From: Amylostereum areolatum
Lineage: Eukaryota > Basidiomycota > Agaricomycetes > Russulales > Stereaceae
Direction of reading: 5' to 3'
DNA: 64,000 nt
NCBI GenBank assembly: GCA_012932865.1
Contig: SAXG01000012.1
Span: 868,001-932,000 of the forward strand
Under the pieces are notes generated by a model. The model saw nothing but the letters and a program-made list of their open reading frames with translations, did not search any database and was not told where the DNA came from. This document shows positions 25,435-36,925 of the stretch, piece by piece (the first letter of the stretch is position 1; each line of letters begins with the position of its first letter). The position numbers were made by a program, and so were the translations under genes.

Positions 25435-26497
25435 ATGTCCGGAAAGAAACGCGCTTCGCCCGGTGCCGACAACGAGAAGAACGGGGACCCCTTGGTTGGG
25501 GTTGACATTGGAGAAGAGGAGTTTAAAAAACTGCAGGCCGTCCAGCAGGAAATTCAGCGCGTTGAGCTTGTTCTCGGTGCGTCCACTCCCGTCTCCGGTG
25601 TGGGGAACATCGTTGTTGAATACCCTTTTGTGGGCAGAACGTCGCGCACAGGAAGCTTTGACTCCTGTGTACCAAAAACGTCGTGAGGCGCTCAAGGCGA
25701 TTGACAAGTTTTGGCCTGTCGCGCTCACGCACCACTCTCTGATCGCGTACTCGGCTCAGCACGACGCCGACAGGCTCGCGCTCAGCTACCTCGAGGACGT
25801 TTGGGTCGTTCGCGAGTCGCGAGAGCCCAAGGTGTTCACTCTCGAGTTTGTAAGTGGGGATTTTCTTCTTCGCGGGAACAAAAAAAATGACGCAGGATGC
25901 AGACGTTCAAAGAGAACCCATACTTTTCGGACGCGGTGCTGAAGAAGGAATACAAGTTCGAGCCTTCTAATGCGTCGGCGGACGAGACACCCGACGCGGA
26001 CGGGATCACACCTTCGATGCTTGAGTTTTCGTGGGAGCGCGACGTGACGCCTCAGGTGGGTGTACCTTCATCCGCAAGGGGGTGGTGAGGTGACAGAGCC
26101 TAAATTTTTGTGTATTCACAGTCGACGACAATCCACTGGAAGGACGCCACGAAGAACCTGACGAAGCTGTACCCGTTGGTGGTGGACGACGAGGACTCGG
26201 AGGCGATCGCGGACCCGGGAAGCTTCTTCAACTTTTTCGAGTCTAACAAGGATTTCAATGACGTAAGTGGTGCCAGTTGAATTTGGGGTGATTGATGCTG
26301 AGGGCGGGTGTGCGCGCTGTGCGATGTAGCTGGGAGTGACGATCGCAAACGAGATCTTCCCTGACGCGATCCAGTACTTTACGGGCGAGATGGGAGACAG
26401 TGACTCGGAAGACGAGGACAGCGACGAGGACTTGGGGGACGAAGAAGAGGAGATAGATTTGGAGAAGCCGCGGGCGAAGAAGGCGAAGAACGTTTAG
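25435..26497 (+). CDS. NAP/SET-family histone chaperone
   Basis: Starts MSGKKRASPGADNEK. A helix follows (EEEFKKLQAVQQEIQRVELVL), joined across an intron to ERRAQEALTPVYQKRREALKAIDKFWP, the NAP dimerisation helix. The domain continues through LSYLEDVWVVRE, YFSDAVLKKEYKF, TIHWKDATKNLTK and SFFNFFE, then GVTIANEIFPDAIQYFTGE, the family's 'IANEIFPDAI.YF' motif. It ends in a strongly acidic tail (DSEDEDSDEDLGDEEEEIDLE) and a basic nuclear-localisation-like end (KPRAKKAKNV). The protein is shorter than NAP1 and closest to SET/Vps75. It probably binds H2A-H2B or H3-H4 in nucleosome assembly. Confidence 0.88.
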
Positions 26498-26780
26498 GTA
26501 CCTACGTACAAAGTTGGTTGTAGTGCTGCCGAAAGGTTGTATCGACGTTACGAAAGGGCTGTACCGACGCTACCGAGTACCGAAGGACTGCAAGGGGCGC
26601 AGTGACGGGATTAGGAACGAGTCTGGATCGAGACCGAAAGGGGAGGGTCGGAGGCTGAAAAAGGATGGAGCGGTTGCCGCTCAAAGAGATTTATACGCAC
26701 GGCCAGGTCTGCTTTCTCTCGTCGTCCATCCTCTCCAACTCTTTTTCGCTCTTTCCTTCTCGACGGCCACAACCACAACC

Positions 26781-28448
26781 ATGAAGTTCCTTCTCTCCGT
26801 CGCCGCCTCTCTCCCCGTTCTCGCTCTCGCTCACGGCCCAGGTCAGCATCACGTCGCCCGCCAGGCTCCCCCCGTTGCAGCCGCCGCCGCATCGTCCTCC
26901 GCTGCATCCTCCGCCGCGTCTTCAGCATCCTCTGCTGCCGCTTCAGCAGCGTCCGCCGCCACTTCCGCCGCTGCCCCATCCGCATCGGCTGCCACCGGGG
27001 CCGCTCCCTCTTTGTTGTCCACCAACCCGACCGCCGTTCCCCTCACTTCCATTGCCGCAACCGCTGCCACCGCTGCCACCCAGTCCATTCCCTCCCCTTC
27101 CGCCGCTGGCACGAAGCCCACCCACATCTCCAACGCGCCTGGTCTCCCCGATGGTGATTCTCACATCTCCCTGTTCGATTTTGTTGCCATCTGCTCATTG
27201 GGTAAAACTCCCTCTAGCCTCGAAGCTTGTTGTCGCGAACTACCCGGCGCTGGACAAGACTCCTCCCACTGACTCGCCCCAGGTGCTTCAATGGATCCAG
27301 GACGTGAAAAACTCGGGTATTGAAATCCCAGGCTTTTCTGCCACCGTCGCCGGTGGCTGCCCCGCCAACCTCGACGCCGTCAACGACGCCTCGCGCTGCT
27401 GGTGGACCTGCGGTGGTTGCACCAGGAACACTGATATCACCGTCTGCCCAAACAAGCTTACCTGGGGTCTTACCTATGATGATGGTCCCGCATCTTACAC
27501 TCCCGATCTTCTTAACTACCTTGATTCGGCCAAACTCAAGTCCACGTTCTACGTCGTTGGCTCTCGTGCCCTCTCTTACCCCGGTCTTCTCCAGGCGGAG
27601 TACCTCGCTGGCCACGAGATCTCGGTTCATACTTGGGCCCACCCCCAGTTGACGACCCTCACCAATGAGCAGATCATTGCTGAGCTCGGCTGGACGAAGA
27701 AGATCATCCAGGATGTGCTTGGTGTTACCCCACTCTACATGCGCCCCCCGTATGGCGACATCGAGTACGTCTTAGTCCTGTTTGTTCCGAAGATTTCCAT
27801 TAATCTCCCACTTAGCGACCGTGTTCGTGCCATCTGCAAGGCCATGAACCTCACGCCTGTGATGTGGACTCGCATCAGCCCGACGGCCACGTTCGACACT
27901 GAGGGTTCGTTTCGATCTTTCCCCCAGTCGAGGTGATGTTCTTATGTGATATCAGACTTTCGACATCCACGGCGGCACCACGACCGTGAACCAAGTGCTT
28001 AACAACTGGCAGAACATCCTTCAGCAACGCGACCTCCATCGACACTGGCTTCATCGTCCTCGAGCACGATCTTTTCCAGCAGACTGTGGAAGTTGCCACC
28101 GGTTACATCCTTCCCGATGCCCTTGCCCACAAGCCTGCCTTTGACTATCAAGCCTGTCATCGAGTGCCGTGGTTTGACTGCCGGTGACTCGTATCCTCGA
28201 GACGAACAACAACAAGACGAACCCTCTGCCTCTTTCCGGTACGTCGCAGTGTTTTCTCACAATCGTCCACCGGCTCATGCTTGTTTAAAGCCACCGCTGC
28301 GCCCACCGGTGCCGCGCAAGCGAGCTCCAGCTCTGTCTCGGGCGGCTCCAGCTCTGATTCTAACGGTGCCTGGTCGATGGCTCCATTCACTTCAGGTATG
28401 GTCGTGGCGGCGGCTGCAGCGTTTGGCGCGGCTGTGATCTTCGTGTAA
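26781..28448 (+). CDS. Chitin deacetylase (CE4), probably GPI-anchored
   Basis: A signal peptide (MKFLLSVAASLPVLALAHG) opens an extracellular protein. A long Ala/Ser-rich linker (~residues 30-115) follows, then the CE4/NodB domain. All three motifs are present: LTYDDGPASYTP (catalytic Asp and metal Asp), HEISVHTWAHPQ (metal HxxxH) and MRPPYGD. The later GFIVLEHDLFQQTV supplies the C-terminal His motif. A Ser/Gly-rich region and a hydrophobic end (MVVAAAAAFGAAVIFV) suggest GPI anchoring. It converts cell-wall chitin to chitosan. A TATA-like TTTATAC lies ~90 bases upstream of the ATG. At least four introns are needed. Confidence 0.9.
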
Positions 28449-29082
28449 GGAGAGAATGTTTTCTACGGACAACGTACGCATAACGTCTACGACGACACAC
28501 TACCGCACCGCGTCTAGGACCCGTTACTATAACTCACCCTACATTATCTGCATCGTCCGCGACAACGGACGCTTTCGTCGCTCGTAATGTCCTCACTCGG
28601 ATTGTTTCGTTCCGCTCATTCTCGATACCACACCTTACATTTCTTACGCTGCCGTCGTCCACGCTGGCTTCCTCGGACAGCTCCCCGTTTTAGTTTATCA
28701 GATCCTCTGGGTGTCTCGCCGTGCGTAGTTCATCCGTTACCCCCACCATAGATCATGATGAGCCCTTCACAACCCAAGTTTCAACTGCCTTGTTGCGATT
28801 CGCGGGTCGGTGTGAACGGCGGATTTGATCGAAGGGGATGTGGGAACACGTAGTGTGAAAGTGATTCGGCAGGAGAAGGATATACTATGTACAGATACAT
28901 GTGGGTGGGCAGATGCTTGCAGAGCTGATAGACGTGCGACAAGGTAAACTAACATATGATAGGCGCAAAGAGCCAAGTTAAATGCAGCTTATGAGACGAT
29001 GGGATGCGAGTGGACACGGTCCATGAATAAATAGCAGATGCGTGGAGAGCGGAAGACAGGATGCGGGGACGAAGGGACAAAA
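28449..29082. other. Convergent intergenic region
   Basis: It lies between the 3' ends of the chitin deacetylase and the STE20-group kinase. No coding domain, tRNA or repeat was recognised. Probably 3' untranslated sequence of both genes. Confidence 0.5.
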
Positions 29083-31146
29083 TTAGGTCGACTTGAGAGC
29101 CTTGGCACGCCCGAGGACGCCCCCGATAATGCTCTTCGGTCGTCGGTGCTCGCCCCCGCGCGGAGTGGAACTCCGGATCTTGCTCCACAGGCTCGGGCTG
29201 GCGGGGGGTGGCGGGGAGAACGTGGGCGGGTCGGACGACGAGGGGAAAGCGGCGATCGACGGACGAGGAGGCGCGCGCGCGTCGTACGAGCCGAACGCGC
29301 TGCCGTTGCTGTTCTCTCGCCGGTGCCGCGGCCGCGGGGACTTCGCGCTGAACGAATCCATGCTGCTGCTCGGGTCGAGGTTGGAGAGCGGTGGGGAAGA
29401 GGAGGTGGCGGAGGGGGAGGTGATGGCGGACAGCGCGGGGGAGGGCGCTTCCGGGGGGTAGGAGGACGGGTTGAGTTTCTCGTGCAAGGGCGTAAGGGCT
29501 TCAGTCGAATTCGAACACGCCGCCGTCCGGGGTGTGCTCGTGCAGGCCGACGGAGAGAATAGGGGTGGCAGGCAGCAAGGTCGTGGAAAAGTCCCAGGAA
29601 TCGACGGTACCAGACACCTGCTGAGAAGCCGTGCGACGGCGTTCCAAACGATTGGCCAAGGGTGGAAGTCCGCCTGCGGAACGAGAGGTGAGCAGGTACG
29701 GGGAGGGGGGATAAGAGGGTTGGGGGCACGTACGTAGGATGGTGTTCACGAGGTATGTTTTACGTTTCGCGTTCTTGAAGAAGGCCATTTGGAGCAGCTG
29801 CGAGGCCGTGGGTCTGCGCGTGGTGAAGGAGGATAAGCGAAAAAAACGAGGGTGGCGACCGAAGAGGGATGACCGACCGAAGAGACGGATCTTTGACGAG
29901 GCAACTATCGATGAGCTCTTTGAACGCGCGCGAGTACTTGTGTACACCACCATCCCGATCGAGGGTAGGAGACGCGTTGTGAACCCTGTGACGCCGGCAG
30001 GTGAGCGATCGGAGAAGGAGGTGTGCGGCGCAAGAGAGAAGCCGTCAGGCTTCGTTGATTGTGGGAACGCGGGGCGGAGGGTGTACGGCCTGTGGAACAT
30101 GGGAAGCAAACGAACGTACGTCTGAAGGAGGACGGCGCTGGGAGATTCGCGGGAGCGGGGCGCGCGTCCTTGGGCAAGTTCGAGCGCCGTGATGCCGAAT
30201 GACCAAATGTCGGCGCTCGAGTCGTAATGCTTGCCCGAAATGAGTTCAGGAGCCATCCAACACGGCTGACGAAGAGAAAAAGGGATCAGCACGGGCGCAG
30301 ACAGGGGGGCGATTGGCGTACGGTACCGACGAATGAACGCCGTTTGCCAACGCGTTTAGGGCGAACAGGGCGGGGGGCGGCAACCATGGCAGGGTCGAAG
30401 GTGATGGAGCGATCGGACTTGATGGCGCCGCCGCCGGTTTCGCGGTCCTGCGTGTGGGAGTGAGAATGGTCCTCGTCATGGAGGGGGGCGGCGACGCCGA
30501 GGTCGCCGAGAAGGACGGTGCCGTCGTCGTCGATGAGGAGGTTGGCGGCTTTGATGTCGCGGTGGATGAAGCCGTTGACGTGGAGGTAGCTGTGGGGGGA
30601 GGGTGAGGACGAGGGTGGGAGTGGGAGAGAGGGGCGGGGGGACGCACTTGAGACCTTCGAGCGATTGGCGAAGGATGCAACGGACGACGTCCTCTTCCAT
30701 GCCGCCGGGCCAACCGTAGCGCATGACGTCCGCGGCGCTGCCTGCGTTCATGAGACGGAGGGCGATGTAGATTTTGTGACCGTCTATCCAAGTACCGCGA
30801 ACACGGAGAACGTTCGGGTGCTTGGAGAGGGACATCATCTGAGTCTCGCGTTGGAGGAGGTGGAGGGCGCTTTGGGGGAGACTGTCGAGGTCGAGGACCT
30901 TGAGTGCGCAAGGGATGGGGGAGTGAGCGGGGTCATTCTTGGGGTGGTAGGTAGCGCGGTAGACGGTGGAGGAGGCGCCGAAACCGATGGGAGGACCGAG
31001 GGTGTAATCGTCCGAACGGTCGCTGAAGGCAGAGGGTGAACAGGGGGCAGGCGAACAGAGAAGAGGAGAGAAAGAAACCTGAAGAGTTCCCACTCGTCCT
31101 CGACTGCGCCAATGAAATTTGTGGTGGAATGGGAGATGGCGGCCAT
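29083..31146 (-). CDS. STE20-group protein kinase (GCK/SPS1, OSR1-like)
   Basis: Starts [23 protein letters not shown], then [18 protein letters not shown] (glycine loop) and CALKVLDLD (catalytic Lys). The core has [30 protein letters not shown] (HRD with Asp), GDLGVAA in place of DFG, FVGTPCWMAPE (activation segment), [18 protein letters not shown] and [19 protein letters not shown]. The GTPCWMAPE and [10 protein letters not shown] sequences mark the STE20 group. An Asp/His-rich insert between DLG and GTPCW is long for the family. A Ser/Pro-rich C-terminal tail ends with [13 protein letters not shown] at 29083. It probably acts in polarity or osmotic stress signalling. A TATAA box (31193-31200) lies ~50 bases upstream. 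It is divergent from SRPK. Confidence 0.85.
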
Positions 31147-31192
31147 GGAGGGCGGGGGATGAGTGGCATGTAGATGGGAGGAAAGAGGAGGG

Positions 31193-31200
31193 TTATATAA
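31193..31200 (-). promoter_or_regulatory. TATA box of the STE20-group kinase gene
   Basis: TTATATAA lies 47-54 bases upstream of the kinase ATG in a promoter that is otherwise C/T-rich on the coding strand. It is called from the motif and its position. Confidence 0.4.
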
Positions 31201-31508
31201 CGACAAAGCGTGAAGGGAGGGACTCCACAAGAGGACAGGGAGACGCGCCGAAGCTGAGCAAACAATGGCCGCGTCCGAGTCTCACCCTCCCTCGACCCTG
31301 CACCCCTCAGATTATCGTCCACATCACCCTCCTCCGATCACCCGCCCTCGCCCTCGCCCGCCTTTTTGATCGGTAGATCGCAGACGGTGACTCTCTGGCG
31401 ACTCTCGCACAGTCGCAGCGGTCGGTGCGGGCAAGAAGAGAACGGGGACTCGGACCGGGAGATTGGGTCGCTGTGGCTGTGCAGCATGTGATTACCCTAT
31501 CCCATACT

Positions 31509-31640
31509 CAGAACGACTGTCTTCTGAGTTAGGTCAGCCACGGAGACTACTATCCCTCAGAACGACTGTCTTCTGAGTTAGGTCAGCCACGGAGACTACA
31601 GAACGACTGTCTTCTGAGTTAGGTCAGCCACGGAGACTAC
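31509..31640. repeat. 42-bp minisatellite, three identical copies
   Basis: Copies at 31509-31550, 31558-31599 and 31599-31640 are identical over 42 bp (start CAGAACGACTGTCTTCTGAG, end GGAGACTAC). Copies 1 and 2 are separated by TATCCCT. Copies 2 and 3 overlap by one base. CCTATCCC-type sequence flanks the array on both sides, suggesting an original unit of ~49 bp. The array sits between the two divergent kinase genes, 267-398 bp upstream of the SRPK ATG. Confidence 0.95.
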
Positions 31641-31906
31641 CCTATCCCCGTTTCCTGGTTGGCGGGGAGGTCACGTGGGGAGCTCTTATCGGGAGTCCGT
31701 TCTGCTCCTCCCGAGTCCCTCGGTCTGCCCGCACGCACGCTCCTTCGCCCTCTCGCTCTTTCCCCTCTTCCCCGTCGACTCCCCCCCCCTCGCGCCCTCC
31801 AGTGCGCCCTCTGCCCCCCGTCCTCGCCTCTTTGCTTGTCCGCCCGCTCAGCGACTCGATACCATCCTCTCCTCTTCCCCCTTATCTCTCTCCCCCTCCC
31901 CCCTGC

Positions 31907-33828
<1,922 letters not shown>

Positions 33829-34392
33829 GAAGGCGCTTTACTTTACATTCCTTCTTCTTCCCTGCGACTATTTTTGCTTCTACTTATAGACAGGTGTAGT
33901 CCGGACTATGCAGCGCACTTCGACTTGTGTTGGGATAATCCCCCTTCCCCCTTGTTGTCCATTTTTCTTCCCTTTCTTCTTGCACGACCGTAATTTGACG
34001 CACGTTTAGAACGCATACATCCTATTCCCCCTCTTCATGCACTTCTTCTTTCGCATCTTGGTTGATCCCCCCCCTGCATATTGTAGCGTAGCTTTCCACG
34101 TCCCCCTCTCCCCATATGCGCCATCTTCTCCCCTCTCCCACTCTACGCGTTTCCTCCGTCTAATACAACCCCGCTTTCCTTTCGCGTTGTTCATTGTCGG
34201 CCACAGCCTGCGCTCGCGTTTACATGTTTACAATAGGCTCCCGTATTGAAATATGCATTTACTTTGCACTGTCCTGCCGCAGCGCGAAGTAGGTGTCGAT
34301 TATGCCCAAGAGCTGTAAGTATCTAGACGTCCCGCAAGTGTGCGCATTACGGATTCTACTGGTCTCGGACGGAAAAAAACACGGCCTCTCGT
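33829..34392. other. Convergent intergenic region
   Basis: It lies between the SRPK and Rieske 3' ends. Rich in C/T runs, with no recognised gene or repeat. Confidence 0.5.
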
Positions 34393-35457
34393 TCAACCGA
34401 TGACGAGCTTTCCCTCCGCGTCGTTGAAAGTCGTGCTGGGGAACCTCGAGGTTGAGCTGCGAGAAGGAAAGCGTGAGCGAAGCAGGCGATGAAGGACAGG
34501 TGAAAATGCGTACAGGAGCGGGGCCCTTGCGAGCACGGCCGGCTGGAGGTTCACGAGGTGTGGTTAGCGAGTCGGCCAGAACTGAACTGAAGCAACACAC
34601 GTACAGATATCGTAGTGAGAGCCGTGGCACGGGCAGAACCACCCTCCGTAGTCGCCCGACTCGCCGATGGGCACACAACCCAGATGTGTGCACACGCCGA
34701 GCATGACCAGCCACTCGGGCTTCTTCGTGCGCTCCTCGTCGGTCTGGGGGTCGCGCAGCGACTTGACGTCGACCTGGCGGGCCTCCTCGATCTCGTCGGG
34801 CGTGCGGTGACGGACGAAGACGGGCTTGCCGCGCCATTTGATGATCACGTTCTTGCCCTCGGGGATGTTCGCGAGGTCGACCTCGACCTTGGCGAGCGCG
34901 AGCACGTCCGCGGAGGCGGCCATCGTGCCTAGGAATTCGGTCACGGTGGACTTTGCGACCGAGGCGGAGAGGAACGCCCATGGAACCGATCATGAAGTAG
35001 GACAGCGCTCGGTTCGTGCTCTCCGAGGATGCTTGGTAGGCGGAAAAGTCGGGGACTTCGGGGGCATCTTTGCGGACGGCCGAGGTGGAGAGGAAGCGCT
35101 GTTGGAAGGTGGTGGTGGTGGTGGTGGCTGGGTGGTGTAGAGGCAAGATAGGATGTAAGGTTCGGGATTTGCGCGCGCAGAAAAGAGTGGGGTGGGTCGT
35201 TTCCGTCAGGTGTGTTTCTACGACTGAAAAGAAAGTGTGGTGTGCTCACGGGTGACGATGGACTTCTTGACGAGGCCGTTGGACCCAAGCGCGACGCCGC
35301 CTGTCCAAGGAGCAGGGGTGTCGGAGCGGCCAGCACCGTGAGCGTGGGCGGAGAGCGTGCGCGCGCCGAGGTTGACGGAGGCGCTGGGAACGCCCGACGC
35401 GAGGGTGCGCACGGTGGGCGCGAGGGTGACGTACTTTTTGGCGGCGAGAGAGGCCAT
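34393..35457 (-). CDS. RIP1: Rieske iron-sulfur protein of complex III, with apparent frameshifts
   Basis: Catalytic subunit of the mitochondrial cytochrome bc1 complex. Exon 1 encodes a mitochondrial presequence ([20 protein letters not shown]...). After an intron and a Thr run comes [18 protein letters not shown], then the membrane anchor [12 protein letters not shown] and [22 protein letters not shown]. The [2Fe-2S] motifs are intact: CTHLGCVP and CPCHGSHYD. The C-terminus is LNLEVP...[10 protein letters not shown]. Two conserved junctions need removal of one base each: after MIGSMGV (CC at ~34971) and between LEVP and NDAEGKL (within 34426-34441, in TTT or CCCC). No intron fits. In an essential, usually single-copy gene this suggests sequence errors more than decay. 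Confidence 0.85.
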
Positions 35458-35628
35458 GGCGAGCGGAGGGAGGACAAGGAGGTGAGCGGGAGCGGGAGGG
35501 GCGGAATAGGCGGGTTCAAGGAATTGCTGGCGACGAGATTGGTCGGAGTTTCTCTCCGGGTCTTCCCGGGTCGCTTCAGTCCACCACCAAGTCGCGATCG
35601 TGCACTCCCACCGACGGACTCAGACGTC

Positions 35629-36117
35629 ATGCAGGACGACCACATCGCCTTTCTTCGTCTCGCACTCGAACAGGCTGCTAAATGCGAGCCCACGCCTACC
35701 GCCTTCTGCGTCGGCTGCGCCATCGTCGCGCGATACCCATCTCCCCAGGATCCCCCGCTCGTGCTCGCCACAGGATACTCGCGCGAGCTCCCGGGGAACA
35801 CCCACGCCGAGGCTAATGCACTCGAGAAGGCGCGCGGGGTAGCTCAGGAAGGACTCCCCGCGGACGTGGAGACGCTGCTGCGCCACGCGGACGTGTACAC
35901 CACGCTCGAACCATGCTCCGTGCGCACGTCCGGTCTCGCGCCGTGCGCCGACGCGCTGATCGCGGCGAAGGTGCGACGGTGCTTCGTCGGGGTGGGCGAG
36001 CCCGACGATTTTGTGCAGTGCGAGGGTGCGCGGAAGTTGAAGGAGGCGGGGATCGAGGTTGTTTGGATGGAGGGATTGCAGGAAGAGTGCTTGACCGCTG
36101 CACGGAGGGGACATTGA
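35629..36117 (+). CDS. RIB2: DRAP deaminase-type riboflavin biosynthesis protein
   Basis: An intronless gene of 162 codons encoding a cytidine-deaminase-fold protein. The zinc site is complete: THAEANALE (His and catalytic Glu) and LEPCSVRTSGLAPCADAL (two Cys with nine residues between, the spacing I know from fungal Rib2-type enzymes). The C-terminus has VGVGEPDDFVQCEGARKL, GIEVVWMEGLQEECLTAARRGH, also typical of DRAP deaminases, which act on the ribitylamino-pyrimidine phosphate in riboflavin synthesis. It lacks the N-terminal pseudouridine synthase-like domain of yeast Rib2. The RIB2 symbol follows yeast. It is divergent from the Rieske gene, 171 bp between start codons. Confidence 0.8.
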   Translation: MQDDHIAFLRLALEQAAKCEPTPTAFCVGCAIVARYPSPQDPPLVLATGYSRELPGNTHAEANALEKARGVAQEGLPADVETLLRHADVYTTLEPCSVRTSGLAPCADALIAAKVRRCFVGVGEPDDFVQCEGARKLKEAGIEVVWMEGLQEECLTAARRGH

Positions 36118-36925
36118 GGCGAGCTCTCTAGAGTGTACAATATTTCTCTCTTTCATTGAATACTGGATCTAACTACCTCGTCTCGTCGTGTAGCTCGACT
36201 TTGCAGTGGACAATGTCCCTCAATCGTGGAACCGCGGGGTCGCCTCGAACGACCCATGCGCGATGGATCCTCTATGCACCGGGTTTGATGTCATCGTGCA
36301 AGCGACATTCATTGTGGCTGGTTTCCCACCTGGCCTCCTCGTGTGCACCGATGACGGCAGGAATCTGGGACCAATAACGATCCATATCGTTGGCAAGTAG
36401 ACGCGCTCCAGAAGAGCGTATACGCATATACCTCGTTAGTTTAGGTTTTAACCTACTTCACCGTCCTACCCAGTGCATGCATACCTGAGCGGACTGAATG
36501 GAGTGGGAGGCGTGCAGATCTACATAGTGTGGGACTAAATGAATGAAACGTAATTTTGCTTCCGGCTGTGCAAAGGACGCGTTCGCGCATTTCTCCACAC
36601 GACCATGATGCCATCGGGGTTAAGCTGGGGCCAGGTGGCTACAACGTGTTCTAACTCATGTTTCGAATAAAAACAATGGAGGTTTCCGTTCTCCGACGCC
36701 ATCTCTCGACCGCCCACGCTAAGTACGTCCAGGCAGGCAGCCTTCACTCCCGTTCTACTCCATCTCGTCTTGACAAGTCGACAAGTCGACAGAGGGCCGC
36801 GGCTTACATCTCATCTCGTTCAACTTCACGATTCCACAGGTGGAAGTCGGAACAGCCTTCCAAGGTCTCGACGAAGCCACATTTGACCCCACGACGCCTC
36901 TCACGGACGACCTCTGACGACTGAC
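36118..36925. other. Intergenic region
   Basis: 808 bp between the DRAP deaminase and GH16 genes. Only short frames without known domains; a small tandem ACAAGTCG pair occurs near 36,773-36,790. Nothing else recognised. Confidence 0.5.

Larger units (their letters stand above)
31147..31906. promoter_or_regulatory. Divergent promoter region of two kinase genes
   Basis: 760 bp between the STE20-group kinase (-) and SRPK (+) start codons. It holds the TATA box at 31193-31200, the minisatellite at 31509-31640 and, next to SRPK, a ~230-bp pyrimidine-rich tract (31,680-31,900), a common core-promoter feature in filamentous fungi. No gene was recognised. Confidence 0.6.

Noticed and set aside
34615..35140. 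Plus-strand frames opposite the Rieske gene
   Set aside because: They are antisense shadows of a GC-rich conserved gene.
34259..35146. Programmed +1 frameshifting in the Rieske gene
   Set aside because: No slippery-site or structure pattern is shared between the shift points, and a neighbouring gene has similar shifts; sequence error or decay is simpler.
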